Source of the DNA: Branchiostoma floridae
Taxonomy: Eukaryota; Chordata; Leptocardii; Amphioxiformes; Branchiostomatidae
DNA length: 64,000 bases
Reading direction: 5' to 3'
NCBI RefSeq assembly: GCF_000003815.2
Contig: NC_049996.1
Coordinates: 8,332,095 to 8,396,094, forward strand
The first letter of the stretch is position 1. Each line of letters opens with the position of its first letter. The position numbers and the translations under genes were made by a program. A model generated the notes under the pieces. It did no database searches and had not been told where the DNA came from. It saw only the letters and a list, made by a program, of their open reading frames with translations. This document shows positions 10,679-22,871 of this stretch, in pieces.

Positions 10679-13600
10679 CTGGTAGGAAGCGTGCAGTCGT
10701 GAGGAGAATGCCCCCAGAAGTGCCTTCTTCTGCATAAGAGCAGACGACTTCTCATCCTCTGGATACTGCACCTCAAGGATCTCACCACTGTTTGAGACGT
10801 TAAAGCTGAACCTAGGATTGTTATGACCAAACAAAATAAAGATTAATGATGATGATCTTTATTTGCATGTTCCTGCCCATGTGGGCTAAAGGCAACAAAT
10901 CCCATGATGGGATACAAAAGACTAACTTACTATTACATGTAGTATAATAATATTGAATAAACAATACAACTGCAACTATGCTATCACTATATCTAACGTT
11001 TACATGCCTCTTCCCCTTTCTTAAAACATGTGTATACGAACTCACAGAGTTGTACAATGTTGTCTGTGGTTGTCATTATGCGTACATACAGGTTGTCGTT
11101 GCAATTGGTTAACTCTTTACATCGTATATCTACATTGAGAGCAATAATACCTGTATGCATTTGAACAGCTTACTGGACAAGTAAATATCAAAGTTCTATA
11201 ATTATATGAAAGTCTCAAGACTTTTGTTGTAAAAGCAGGACTCATTTGTTGCATGGAATTAGGCTGCAAACTTAGCAAATGACAGTTTCAAACTTAAGAT
11301 AACCACCTACCATTTTGAGAGGTCCTCTTGGTCTTTATGATTTGCTGGTCATGTGAAAGGAAACAAAATATAAGTCATCTCTCACAAAAATGGTGTTAGG
11401 CTTATATTGAGCATCTAATCTTGAGATGCAAAATCTTAAGATGCGAAATCTTAAGATGCAATATCTTAATATGCTTTTTTAAAACCTTGTGATAGTCAAC
11501 GACCTTAAGATACACCAATGACGGTGAGACAGGTGATTGAGTAAGTGCTTTTTGGCCGTACTTAAAATATTTTTAAAAACTCTCAAGACGCTTTGAAAAA
11601 ATTTTCTAAAACATCTCAAGATGTTGTTTTTTTTTCAACTACATTATGATTACGTTTTGAGAATATAGGAACAATTTTTCATAATGCAAATGACATCATG
11701 GCACTTACTTTTAGGGTTATCTTTAAGGGTGTGGAGGAAGTTTTTGACGTCCAACTGGCAATGTCGGTTCCACTTGTCTCCTCCCAGCACATTGACGTGG
11801 ACCTGTTTTGAGAAAAAAAAAGTCAGAGTTGTGTTTGTATGTCAAATACACAAAGCACAGGGTTCTCCCAGAATTTTTTTAGTATAGTGGAGGGGCTGGC
11901 AAAAATAACTGGGCCGAACCAGCGTGCTGCACTTTCATGAAAATGGGTTCATTTTGCAACAACAGAGGGTGTCAAATACTACTAATGATATATCATAGTG
12001 ATTCCTTTGTTGTGAAGTGGCAAAATGACTATTGTTTTGATCAACGCCCATTCATAAGTTTTTGCAGACAATGCTGACTGGAAAAGTAATGCCACTTGGC
12101 ACAGAAATCTTTGAATTTTCATTAATTTTAACTAAGAAAATAAATAAACACACTAAATTTCAAAAGTAGTATTATAGTGGAGCTGGGCTAGGAGTATTGT
12201 GGAGGGCCTCCGTTATTCCATCATACAAGGAGGAATCTGAAGCGGGCGGATATCTCAATGAAGCTGCAGCATGTTGTCTATGTGTTCTAAAGTGAATCTG
12301 TGTTATAATGGGAATTTTGGGAATGACTTTACAATGGGAATATTGTGCAATACAATCAAGTATGACTAAAAAGATAACAAAAGATACAAAGCTTAAAAAG
12401 ATTTCGTTTTTATCAATGAAATTCGATGAGCACTCTAACAAATCATTCAGACACAGCAACAACGCTAATGTGTGCCACAGTTTTAACGAGATACCCACGA
12501 GTTGACATTCAACATACATTATCACAGTACATGCAAGCAAACTGATCAGAAGCAGCAAGGTTCCTTGAGTTTGAGTTTGCAATGCTTTGAAATTATCAAA
12601 CAGCTATATTTTCGTTCATGTAAATTACATGTATAACTTTTAACATGGTCTAATGTAATCCACTGCATGAAAATGTCACTTTTGAACTGTTGAGTGTATT
12701 AAAAATACCATTCTAATAAGGTCACACTTGTTGAATAGTTGTTATGATTCTGCAACGCAGCGTCATCCAGACACCAGCGCCTCCTTGCGAGGAGGGCCGA
12801 TGATGCAACAAAAATGCAGGAAAGATTTTCGTCACACTCCAGAGCAATTAATCGTATCTGCTCATCCGTGCCCAAACCATACCCGAAGGCTACCCCTGCT
12901 AAACAATACTCTGACGTTATGTGTCTTGTCATGCAGAAAATCATACCTCTAGCAATGTAATCACCTCTTTGTTCTATGTCATTCCTGTAGTCACTGTAAA
13001 AAAAATGCTTTTGTTTTGTCTGGCGCTCGAGGCACTAACCTTTCCGTAAAAGTACAAAATGTACGTGGTCACGCTATCCTGCGAGTCACCATGGTTTGTT
13101 GACCTAGTTTGAGGACTAACTAGATGTTTCCATAATTACAGCAGCCACTTTTCTGTCAATCAAAATTATCCCCATGTCAAGGATCACACGCTAGTCCCTT
13201 TGTTCTATAGGAGCTCCAGCCTAGGCGCCAGCCCTTCCAAGAAGGCATATGGCTGCGCGAGGCAGCGCAGTTCAGTGACCAGTGGTAACTCGTTACTCAA
13301 GATGTTATGAAAGATGTTACAAAATATGTTACAAAACTAGTTACGCGCGCGGCTTTTAAGTCCATCAAATGAAACTTTTTGTATATACGTTAAAAGAAGT
13401 GGCTTGTGTTAGTAGTTTGCAGCTTGTCACTGACAGAGGTGGTTGGTATTTTGTTGCATTCAGCTTTTCAAAATGTTGGGTTGGTCACCGCACAAACAAA
13501 CAGAAATGAAGCCAGCCCATCCTATAGCTAGAGATGCTTTCTGGCGGGTTTTTCACAATTTAAGAGGGTCTGCATGCTCTTTTACGTAAGGCGTAGGTAG

Positions 13601-16600
13601 CCTATTTTTATTTCCCATAACTCGTAGGGAAAACCATCTTAATTAAAGACGTAATTCGCAGCGAGGCGACCAATACAGTTTAGTGCAATTGCCTTCCTTG
13701 ATTTAGCGTAATACGTAGGGGGTTCTTCTGAATTCCGCGTAAATCGTTGTCGGGACCCCCTATGCAGACCCTCATGTAAGAAACTGTCAGTTAACCATCT
13801 GTTTGAAACTTTATATCAAAGACAGGAATATGAAATCATTTCGTGTGAGAGTCTGCAAATGTAGCTCTGGAAGCTTTGTTGCAATTAATCTTGTTTACCA
13901 GATAGCTCGATAGAGGACGAGCTATGATGATGATAAATACTTGTTTATTCGGGCGCGCTCAAGCCATAGCTCTGGGGCAATTCCTGTCTGACGTCAAAAG
14001 CCGTGGGGACCAGATATGTCGCATCATAACTAGTCGGGAGCGACAAATGCACTGACGTCGCACGCCTCGGGACCATAAATGTCTGACGTCATAAACCACA
14101 AACCATCTGTTTTTCATGCAACTGATTTTAACTCATTTGAGAAAACGAAGCTTTATGAAACACGGTTAGTTTTATGCTTATATACAATTTTGTATTCTGA
14201 TTGCCCTACACCTCGAAAAGGCACATAGTAAAGCAATAAACTCCTTGGGCCATGCCATCTCGCGACCCGTTTTAGTTCAATCGTCCGGCGATGGTCACTT
14301 TGAGCCATTTCAGTGGGTGAACGAATCGCTCTTAAAAGTTTTAGAAATGCTTATACCCCTGTCACATTGCCAGAGAATCGATCAGACGACGATTCTGTCG
14401 CAATCGCCCGAGCCTCGCTTATGATAATAACTTTATAGCACAACAATTGTACAAAGTGCAAAGTATGACAGGGGCGGGTTTCAGGTGAAAAATATGCGCA
14501 ACCCTTTGTCGATCTTAAATATGGCCGACCTTCCATCGATATGTCCGACGATCGTGGATAATGTGACAGGCCTAGGGTATTGAGACGTTGCAGTCTGGCG
14601 ATCATTTTATGGGTCTTGGGCAATTTCACACGATTGACTCAAAACCATGGACTGGGGAAAGCTTGGGGATGGTTGGGAAGCCATGGTCGGCTTTGTGTGA
14701 CAGTGGTTCAAACTTACACAAGTATTTCTTGATTTCTTAGGCCTTCGTAAAACGTAGCAGTCTGCTTGCTATTTGATGGGGCTTGGGTACATAAACAATC
14801 TATCCATCAACAAACTAAGTATCAAATATCTAATTGATGAGTATCCTGTCCTTTTCAAATCCCATTTCTCTGTTTTTGTCAGCAGGGCTAGCCTTTTGTA
14901 ACTGCCACAGGCTAGTGTGGAAGCCCTGGCTGTGTGTGCTGAACAACCAAACCAAGAAATAAAATAAGACAAATTGGAAATCGATGATTATCTATAAAAC
15001 TAGATGGTCACTTTTGTGAAAGATGACAATGGAACACATTTTGGAATGTGCCTAACTCATTGAGCTCATCACAGCGCTAAGAGGACTATAAACACAAAGG
15101 TAACACTATATAGACTTATCAAAAAAAGGTTTGGAAATTTAACTTTACAGCATATTTCTCCGTTGCTACTTTATCTAGGCCATTATGTCATATATCGGTA
15201 GAAAGCTTATCCATTGCGGTTTCTCCTAACTACGATAGAGGAGTTAATTTTAATATAACTTCCTTCCTATGTTCGAACGTACACTCATCAATCTTAGCGC
15301 CAGGGTTGATTATACAAGTGTGTCGCAAAACAGAAGTGACGAAATCCATTCAATGTCAACAGTGTCTGACATTTGCAGCAAAATCTCTGCATTTTTAGGG
15401 GGATGTGACATACTCTCCAAGCAAGTTTTTAGCGCAGCCGCGAGACATCAATAAACCGGTACAAAACAGAAGGCCAGAAAAAACGTAATTAAACAGCAGA
15501 AACCATTGAGAGTGGACCCATGCCAGATATCAGCTATGGTGCTCGTCATGATCATGACCATTGGAAAGTCTTTGTACGTTTCGTTGCGTTACTAAAGCTG
15601 CTTCTGATGATATATCATTTCCCATTGACGAGAAACATGACATTGCTCTCCAATGAAATGAAATACAAAGCTCATCATCTCAAGTTCGCAGTATTCGGGT
15701 TCATGTTGAGAATCTCAACACTGCGGACTTCCTAACCAGCAATCCCCAACCGCTTAACGATTCCTATCGGTATCCCTATTAATGAATGATCAGACATTCC
15801 CACTACACCAACGACGACGCCGTGGATTTGTGTGACATGGGCTTTGGACAACTCTTTCTGGACTTTCTTAGGCCGACGTAAAATGTAGCAATCTCCTTGA
15901 TGGACCTTGGGTACTTCAACATTTTATCCATCAAATTGGCCAACAGACAAATGAATACTTTAAAAAAAGATCCCTTGTGAACATTTGTCTGATCAAAATA
16001 CATGTACTATGGCAAAAATCGTAACAAACACGGAGCCTTTGAATAAAATAAAAATATCGGAAATCTAACTTTACCCCATCTTCGTAAAAACTTAATAACT
16101 TTCATGTTGTAATATATATCAGTAGAAAATTTATTTGTCGTCCTCTACAATATAATACGTAATAAACCGCCTCCAGTCGTTACGGCCATACATTCACGAA
16201 TTGAGCACCACTGCAGCTTATATTTGTGGGTCACAAAAACAAAAAAATACAAAATCTCCCTGTATGCTGTCATCACAGTGTTTGACATTGGGACGAAAAA
16301 TCTCGGCACATTTTTGAGACCCGCCCACGAAATCAGCCGTGGTGTTTGTCTCACAAAAGCACGATCATCACACATGGAACAACATTTTAAATCACAATAG
16401 GCAAGCTTCACAATGCTTATCATGAGAAAAAAAACAAGACATCAGATCGAAGGAAATTTCGGTACTTTGTTATTGCGACCCGCTCACATAAGCAACATGT
16501 GCACATACAATCATAGCATGGTACTATGATACATGCATCATAGGCTACCATTGTTACAAATACGCGCATGCAACAGATATGCGCACGTGCACGCAAGTCT

Positions 16601-17526
16601 CTTGCAAGTCGCAAGCAACCTTCAACTAGACCATAAATGTGCATCTTCAACGAAGGACGAAATGTTCGCATATATCATGTATCAAATAGTTACGTAAATT
16701 TGCCCACACCTTTTAAGAATAGGTGACAGGCGCTGTAGATTACTTGGCATATAATCTAACCTCTACGCTTTTACGTTTGTTATATAACTCAATGCATTTA
16801 GCCCATGTTGCAATTGGGTATGGGTATGCAATAAAGATCATTGTAATTGTCATTGCCAATAGTAATAGTTAAGACTTCAAATGGTATGTAATACTCTGCA
16901 ATTTATAAAGTAAAAGAAGTTACATTACAACTGTTACGCTGCGTTAAAGGACATTGGATCGGCCGAAACCAAGCATCCTACCTTTCTGCGTTTGGTTTTG
17001 TAATCTTACGTCTGGTGGCATCTAGTTTCAACAATTCGATTCTAACTTGAACAAACTGTCGCTAAAGATTGACACACATTCAAGTCAAGTTGAAGCCATA
17101 CATACATTGAATATATACGGGAAGTAGGCTTGCATTTTTCGAGCTGTTTCCATTTCCACCCACTCAATCAAGCGAAAAGCAAATTTTCAGAGCCAACAAC
17201 TTTGAGAAGGCAGTTTTAAATCTACGATTGTCAAATTTACCGGTCTTATCACTGTTTAGCTTATGGAGCCGTGTTATCGAAGTTAACTCTAACAGGTGTC
17301 CAATGTTGATACAGAATGCGAGCCATCATAGATGATTGCGCGACAGACGATGTGTTGTCTAAGTGGGCCTACCTTCGCGGACGTCAGGACGACGCCTGCA
17401 TGCTTGAGTGTTGTGGACGCGCCGTACTTGTACTGGTACTGGTACCCCGGCTTGAAATCAACTAATCCAGAACAGCCAACCGCAAGCAACAAGACGGGAA
17501 GCCAACAATCGAAAATTGACTTCCAT
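10679..17526 (-). CDS. N-terminal exons of a large lipid transfer protein (vitellogenin/apolipophorin type), partial
   Basis: Four minus-strand exons join in phase: 17526-17373, 11802-11709, 11344-11311 and 10811-10679. Exon 1 has a leader with the core LLLAVG, then VDFKPGYQYQYKYG. The next exons give VHVNVLGGDKWNRHCQLDV, DQEDLSKW and FSFNVSNSGEILEVQYPEDE, then KKALLGAFSSRLHASYQ. This order (F..G..Y.Y.Y, AkV.V.vlg...C.L.., F.f..sGeI..v..pe.e, kk.LLg.fs) matches the N-terminal lipid-transport domain of vitellogenin/apolipophorin/MTP-type proteins. The start ATG (17526-17524) is one base out of frame with the leader, at a run of four T. No following exon is found to the left, so this is a fragment, a pseudogene, or a gene whose later exons I cannot see. 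Confidence 0.6.
10829..10925. mobile_element. Two LINE-type 3' tails in inverted contact
   Basis: A plus-strand aataaagattaatgatgat meets a minus-strand tail that reads tttagcccacatgggcagga then aataaagatcatcat. Related 'cccatatgg' tails occur near 23680, and a similar aataaagatcattg near 16830. Confidence 0.4.
13564..13773. mobile_element. MITE with GAGGGTCTGCAT ends
   Basis: Exact 12-bp inverted ends, gagggtctgcat (13564-13575) and atgcagaccctc (13762-13773), enclose 210 bp without coding potential. No target duplication is evident. It lies in intron 1 of the lipid-transfer gene. Confidence 0.45.
14358..14570. mobile_element. MITE with CCTGTCACATT ends
   Basis: Inverted 11-bp ends, cctgtcacatt (14358-14368) and aatgtgacagg (14560-14570), continue into further imperfect pairing around a gatcgtc motif. 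The interior has no recognisable gene. It lies in intron 1 of the lipid-transfer gene. Confidence 0.5.
14735..16330. repeat. Old tandem duplication in lipid-transfer gene intron 1
   Basis: Segments 14735-15450 and 15860-16330 share an ordered series of words: tttcttaggcc with acgtaaa, cttgggtac, tatccatcaa, ggaaat.taactttac and tttgacatt with aaatctc. The copies are diverged and non-coding. Confidence 0.6.
16340..17370. other. Intron sequence, nothing recognised
   Basis: AT-rich sequence in intron 1 of the lipid-transfer gene, with one LINE-tail-like aataaagatcattg near 16830. Confidence 0.5.
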
Positions 17527-17854
17527 TTTTCTCGTCTGCGGTCTTCCTAAAGATCTGCAACCGCCATAGTCTTATGCTGTTCTCAAGAGTTCCGCAATGC
17601 GCATATGCATGCTTCAAGACAAATCAAGAAATACAAGTTTTTCCTCTTTATGCGGGGCACCTGTTACGACATATGCAAATGACGATACAGTTGAATGTCT
17701 CTCAAAACGAGGTCAGCCATAGAAGACAATTATAGATGTAGTGAGTTTTAGGAGCGTTGTTATCATAGAACGAACAAGTAAAGCTAATTTCTAGTCGTGC
17801 TGTTTCTCAAAACAATAGGACGGTACCTTCCGCAGCTGGTGTTTCTCTCTTATA

Positions 17855-18837
17855 GGGCTTATTCACGTGACGTCATCACCCCTTGGTCCCGTGCGCCGCC
17901 ATCTTGGGGTCCATGCGCTACAGTACAGCGATGTACAGCGTGGGTCTCCAAGTGTCCGAAGAAAGTGAAGTGGGTTGCACGATGTTTGACTATACAAAGA
18001 GTCTACAACCTTAAATCTTATTTTCACTACATAAATCGGGTGGAAATTACCCATTTTCCCATTATCAGTGAGGGAAAGTTTGACCCACTCCGGGTCCCCG
18101 CCTGAGCACGGCAACAGTGACAGTGGAGTATCAGTTGATAGTGAATTTTGTGGGTGAGCTGTGACGTTGTTGTTCACAGACACTGTGATAGCCATTATTA
18201 ACGTTAAATGTTGTACTTTTGTGTCATAGAAATTCCTCACAGAACCTGGGAATATGTTCTTCCGATCATTTCTTGGCTTCGCTGTTTGTGCGGCTCTATT
18301 TTGTCCTTCCTGCTTTAGTGGAGTGTAGCGACGGTCCATGTACATGTGTATTACGTTGTGCCGGAGTAGGTACCCAGTCCACCGTCGTTAAAAGTTATCT
18401 GACCCATCGTTTACTGTCTTGTTCAGATACAAAATTTGTACTACACACATTCGTTCTGAAAATTCTACCAGTAAGATGAGCTCTACTGATGGCAGAAACC
18501 CACATTTGTTTCCGAGTCGTAGCACTAGTAATTGACTTCGTTCCCGTCCCGGCTTTGCTTGTTTGTTACACGAGAAACGCGAAACAAACTTAACTGTTAC
18601 CCGATGTGTGTAGGCTTTACCAGTGCTAGACCAACATCCCACCACAAGATAGCACATCCTGATTATGAACCTAAACGTTTTGAAGGGAAATTGTGCGTTG
18701 CATAAGAAATATTTTCAATTTTTACGGAGAGTTGCATAGCGAGCCGCTGTGAGCCGCGCTCAAAGTGGACCCCAAAATGGCCGACTTCGCTCGTTGCCAT
18801 GGCGTCCGGAGGGTGGATCACGTGACTGAATAAGCCC
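17855..18837. mobile_element. Non-autonomous DNA transposon, 983 bp
   Basis: Terminal inverted repeats begin GGGCTTATTCA on the left (17855) and end TGAATAAGCCC on the right (18837). Both are flanked by TATA (17851-17854 and 18838-18841), so the target duplication is TA or TATA. Each end carries a CACGTG E-box. The left end continues with a CRE-like GACGTCAT and GCCGCCATCTTGG. Short frames inside are not recognisable as a transposase. Confidence 0.65.
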
Positions 18838-19426
18838 TATAAACAGGTCCCGCAAGACAAGACAAAGGTTGAGATCCATTCTCCTGACCAGTACGCCGGC
18901 CGCCAGTTGGTCAGCAGCTAGGTTTGGTTGGTGATCAAGTCACCCTACAAGGTGAGACCGAAAAGGTATTCCCTTTCGTTTGTTTTTTCGTATGTACTGG
19001 TCGAAGCGGGTTACGTTTTTGTTTCATACGTTTCATAACTTCAGGGCAAACATTAACGATATTTACCTGTGCCAGACCCGCTTGATACAAATATATTGTA
19101 ACATGCACTATGTCTTTGACGACTATCACGAATGTTTTCATATTTTGGTAAGACTGTACTTTAGTTACGTTTGAAACTGTATCATGCCCATGGCTAGTCT
19201 GGAGTTGGTAAAGGCATACGACAACAAGTAGGTGCATGTTGGCATTATAACGACGTCATTTGACTAGCGTTGTCCCCTGTTATGCCGAAAATGCCGAAAA
19301 GAGACAGTACCATTACAGTTATTACCTCATGTAACCCGGGAGCCACAGCTCCCCATTCCCCCACCCAACCCCCCTACTTTGCCCCTCGCGGGGTCATCTG
19401 GGGGTATACGTATTGGATTGGATTGG

Positions 19427-19713
19427 ATGTCACAACGAGAGATCAAGGCGCATCCCGATTGGTCATGCATTAATTGTTTCTTTTTAGATTGTAATGATCG
19501 CGTTTTTCAAAGATTTTTTGTATTCAAAATGTTCCCAGAGACAGTGCCATAAAACTTGTGTAACGTTAACGTTACAGTTTATTTCATTACACAACGAGAT
19601 ACTAGTATCATCAAGGCACATCCCGATTGATCACTGTTTCCTTTTAGTTTGTAATGATTGATTGTGATTTTTTTCCAAAGATTTTGGTATTCACAATTAG
19701 AAGTTCCCTGAGG
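19427..19713. repeat. Old tandem duplication next to the LINE
   Basis: Segments 19427-19540 and 19589-19710 share cacaacgaga, aaggc.catcccgatt, tgtaatgat and ttcccagag/ttccctgag. The LINE at 19724 inserted at the end of the second copy. Confidence 0.65.
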
Positions 19714-19723
19714 ATTCCGACGA

Positions 19724-20519
19724 TTTTTTTTTCTTTTTTCTTTATTGAAATACGTGTAAAAATACAAATAAACGGACGAGGACAAAGTGACGGCGGACTC
19801 AAGTTACATTCAACTTATATTAACGCCGCCACTTATACAAGAATTGAAAATAATAAATTATACAGGACAATAATAAATAGATAATTACATATGTATGAAC
19901 AGTGAGCGTGAGTCGATCTCCCTTACTGGAGTAGAAAACTAAAACAAAGAATTATACTTGAATCTAAAAACGGTTTGTTGTTGCAATGTACATATGTGTT
20001 GCTTCTATAATTCTGCAATTGACATTGAAGGAGCAGAAAGAACTACCTTGTAAGATCAACATTTCTTTGGCATTATTTGCAAGACTGTGGAAATCAAGTA
20101 TATGTACAAGTAACCCAGAGAGTTTGCCCATGAGAACTGAGCGCTGGTAATTATAGGTAGGGCAGTGCAAAAGGTAGTGTGAAATCGTTTCGTATGGACA
20201 CCCGCAGCTGCAGGCTGGGCTTGACACAAGACCCCGCGTGAAAAGACTATAATTCAAGCTGCAGGTGCCCATACGAAGTCGTGAAATGAGAATGCAAGAG
20301 TGTCGAGACCCGAAGCTAAAATGGCTGAATTTGGGAGGGCGTATCGTTTTAAAAAGATGTTCTCGAAATTTCGAGAAATCGAGTGTACGAAGAGTTAAGT
20401 CCAAGTTGTTCCAAGCAGTGATGGAATAAGGAGTAAAGGACTTTCCAAAGCGGTCAGTCGAAAATCTAATAGGTCTCAAGTTTCTGCTGTTTCTCAAATC
20501 ATAATTACATATCACCGTA
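19724..20519 (-). mobile_element. 5'-truncated LINE retrotransposon with poly(A) tail
   Basis: Minus-strand reading of 20515-19964 gives the C-terminal end of a non-LTR reverse transcriptase ORF. It has SITAWNNLDLTLRT, RHSCILISRLRMGTCSLN and a Cys/His motif CSCGCPYETISHYLLHCP, typical of CR1/L2-like elements. A 3' UTR follows with AATAAA and an A-rich tail that abuts 19724. The insertion is flanked by a 12-bp direct repeat, attccgacgatt, at 19714-19725 and 20520-20531; the last bases overlap the tail. Only the last few hundred bases of the element were inserted, so it is not autonomous. Confidence 0.85.
19964..20515 (-). pseudogene. Reverse transcriptase C-terminal fragment of the LINE
   Basis: About 180 codons remain open with the CxCG...HYLLxCP motif near codon 105. 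The polymerase catalytic region and endonuclease are absent through 5' truncation. It has no start of its own and is a retrotransposon remnant, not a host gene. Confidence 0.8.
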
Positions 20520-20539
20520 ATTCCGACGATTACAAAGGT

Positions 20540-20790
20540 GATGTAAGGGGGGAAAGGCCTGTGGATGCCCCGGTCTTGTTACTGTCTATTCTAAATTCAC
20601 CTTTACAACTCTGTCAATGTTTGTCTAACTTTGCTCTAACTGCACCTGTTTAGATTCTATAAGAAGCTTGATAAAAAAAAAACTCTTAGCCTATGTCTAC
20701 GATATCTCTACTGTATGTTTTGTCTTTGTCATGGCCTGTACCTAGCCCTTTGGGCCAAAAATGTGAAATAAAGGTTTTAACTCATTGTTC
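20540..20790 (+). mobile_element. Second LINE 3' end, plus strand
   Basis: The segment ends with tgtacctagccctttgggc followed by a short spacer and AATAAAGG, a 3'-UTR tail style shared by non-LTR elements. It is head-to-head with the LINE at 19724-20519. The intact target-site duplication of that element shows it is a separate, older insertion. Confidence 0.45.
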
Positions 20791-21220
20791 TAATATCCTG
20801 AAACAGCGCCACCCTTGCTCTTAATTGTAAGTAGGACAGGTCATGACAAAATGAAATTCATCTTTTTACATTTTTAGGAGGGGAGCAGGTTGCCCTGGGT
20901 ATGTCAAAAAAGTTACAAAATTAACCTATGGTTTATCAGAACAAAACTTGAAATCATTTGCTCCAACAATCCTGCCGCATGTGTAGTAATGTTTTCAAAT
21001 TCGGTCGATCATTGTAATCACTTATCTTCAATCGAGTTTTGAGAGGCTACTGTACTTTATTTTCAACTTGCAAGTGACAACTGACAGCGCTCACACGAAA
21101 CAGATTTGTTCAAACATTCTTTATCTTCCGTTGTGGTGCACAAGTCAGTAAGCTGGACTTCAAATCGGATTTTGATAGACGTGTAGTCAATTGCATCGAT
21201 AAGTTTAGGCATCCAGGCAT

Positions 21221-21302
21221 TGCGGAAAATAGCAATTAATCAAGCAACTGGATATGTTTCCAAAATCATATCCAGTTGCTTGAGTAATTGCTATTTAGCG
21301 CA
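21221..21302. repeat. Single near-perfect 30-bp-arm hairpin
   Basis: Arms 21227-21256 and 21267-21296 are complementary at 29 of 30 positions around a 10-nt loop. After a 2-nt bulge, TGCG and CGCA extend the pairing at 21221-21224 and 21299-21302. It looks like a small MITE or foldback; no coding potential. Confidence 0.75.
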
Positions 21303-22547
21303 TGTAGACTACATTCCTTGTCTTTAAAGACTGTAAGTAGCGACAACAGGACACGAGCTAGGTCAAATGTCTACTCTTCTCGTAGGTCGCACATCAGTAA
21401 GCTAAAGTCTGTTTTCAGGTCAGATGATGAGTAAACATGTAAGCTGCTGTGGCTTCGTTTGTTTGACATAAAGAAGCAAACATACTACAAATTACTTATG
21501 AATTAATTACTTTTCAACATGTTCATGGCAACAGATAAAAACGAAGTACCTAAACATTAACATTCTTCCATTGTGGAACCCGATAGAACTTACGCGTTTA
21601 CCTGACTCCATTTTATGATTCTATTTAACCATGGGACATGTTGATTTCATTATGGATGACATCCTGTGCGAACCAAAAAACTACAAAAAATTTTGTCCAA
21701 ACAAAATTGCTTTCATAGAAAGAAATCTTTATTGACACGAGAAAAGTACAGCAACTTTCGTAAGGTCTACATGTAGTCTACACTACTTACAGTACAACTA
21801 AACAGACATATATGGATATGTATAGCTATGAATAAGTCAACATATTGGGTCTAGCATGTCAATTACACTATTGGTTCTACTGTTAAAGCATTCGTGGATA
21901 TATTTACCTACTTGTACACAGTAAGGGTTATCGCCTCCCAGGATGTGGTTGAATTTATCTATCGAACAGAGAGTAGCAAATTCTTTACAGCAAGCGGAAA
22001 GAAATGTGAACAGCTTAAGTGGTCAGGAAGGTTGAACGAATGACTAAACACAAAGAGTATGCTATACAAAACAATAGATTCTTCATTTTGGTTCTTTCAC
22101 ATCTTCTTCCTTAACTTTGGAATTTACTTTGGCACTCTACGACGACATTAGTATCCTTTTGCCGATACTGCAGTGCACGGCATATATTTCCTCATTTTGC
22201 AGCTACTTTGTACGATTTATGTATGAATAACTGGAAACAACCAAACATTGATGCGCGTGCATATGTTATCCATATACTCAACTCAACATAGCCTGACGCA
22301 TAATTCATTTTTCTTGACACATTCACATTCTCATACCATTTTTCGGATATCTTTATGCAAAATGTCAGAGGTTAAAGGTGACCCCGTGTGTTATACAACC
22401 TACCGGACCTGTCTGTCTCCTACCTGTTGCTTCGGGGCTCTTGATGGCGCCTACTTCGATTAGCAAAACATCTGGCAATAGTAATAATATCTAAGCTAAA
22501 ACACGGGCTTGAAACGAAAAAAAAAGTTTACTTGGAACTTGAATTGC

Positions 22548-22611
22548 TTCATTCCTTCCTTTTTTCATTCTTCCATTTCTTTCTTCCTTTTTTTCTTTCC
22601 TTCTTTTTCTT
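22548..22611. repeat. Polypyrimidine tract
   Basis: About 64 bases are almost entirely T and C, with cttcctttttttc-like words, about 260 bp upstream of the EMI gene start. Confidence 0.85.
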
Positions 22612-22871
22612 CGCCGTAGAATCTTCTAGATCTGGCGTCTTACGTAAGAAATTATTCGCATATATTTCTTTAAAAACAGCATATATTGGAGACTTAATAC
22701 CACAAACTGATTTTGTCTATACCACTAGATTCGACAGGTTCTCTTGTGCAAAATAGGTTAATGTATAAAATATTGCTTTGTTATCATTAGCATAACCTTC
22801 TGTCAAGACAAAAATAATTGCTAGAATGTTGGATAACAGCCTAATTTTTTCGTCTTGCTGAAGGGTCAAAC

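Larger units (their letters stand above)
20800..22871. other. Intergenic region before the EMI gene
   Basis: Contains one hairpin (21221-21302) and the polypyrimidine tract. No TATA box or CpG-rich promoter is visible close to the ATG at 22872, so the transcription start may be further upstream behind a 5' UTR intron. Confidence 0.45.

Noticed and set aside
17863-18345. 160-codon minus-strand open frame
   Set aside because: It lies inside the non-autonomous DNA transposon and shows no transposase or other domain.
18838-18951. 5' UTR exon of the EMI gene ending at a strong donor (acaag|gtgaga)
   Set aside because: Plausible, and exon 1 has a good acceptor just before its ATG, but nothing in the sequence links the two sites across 3.9 kb.
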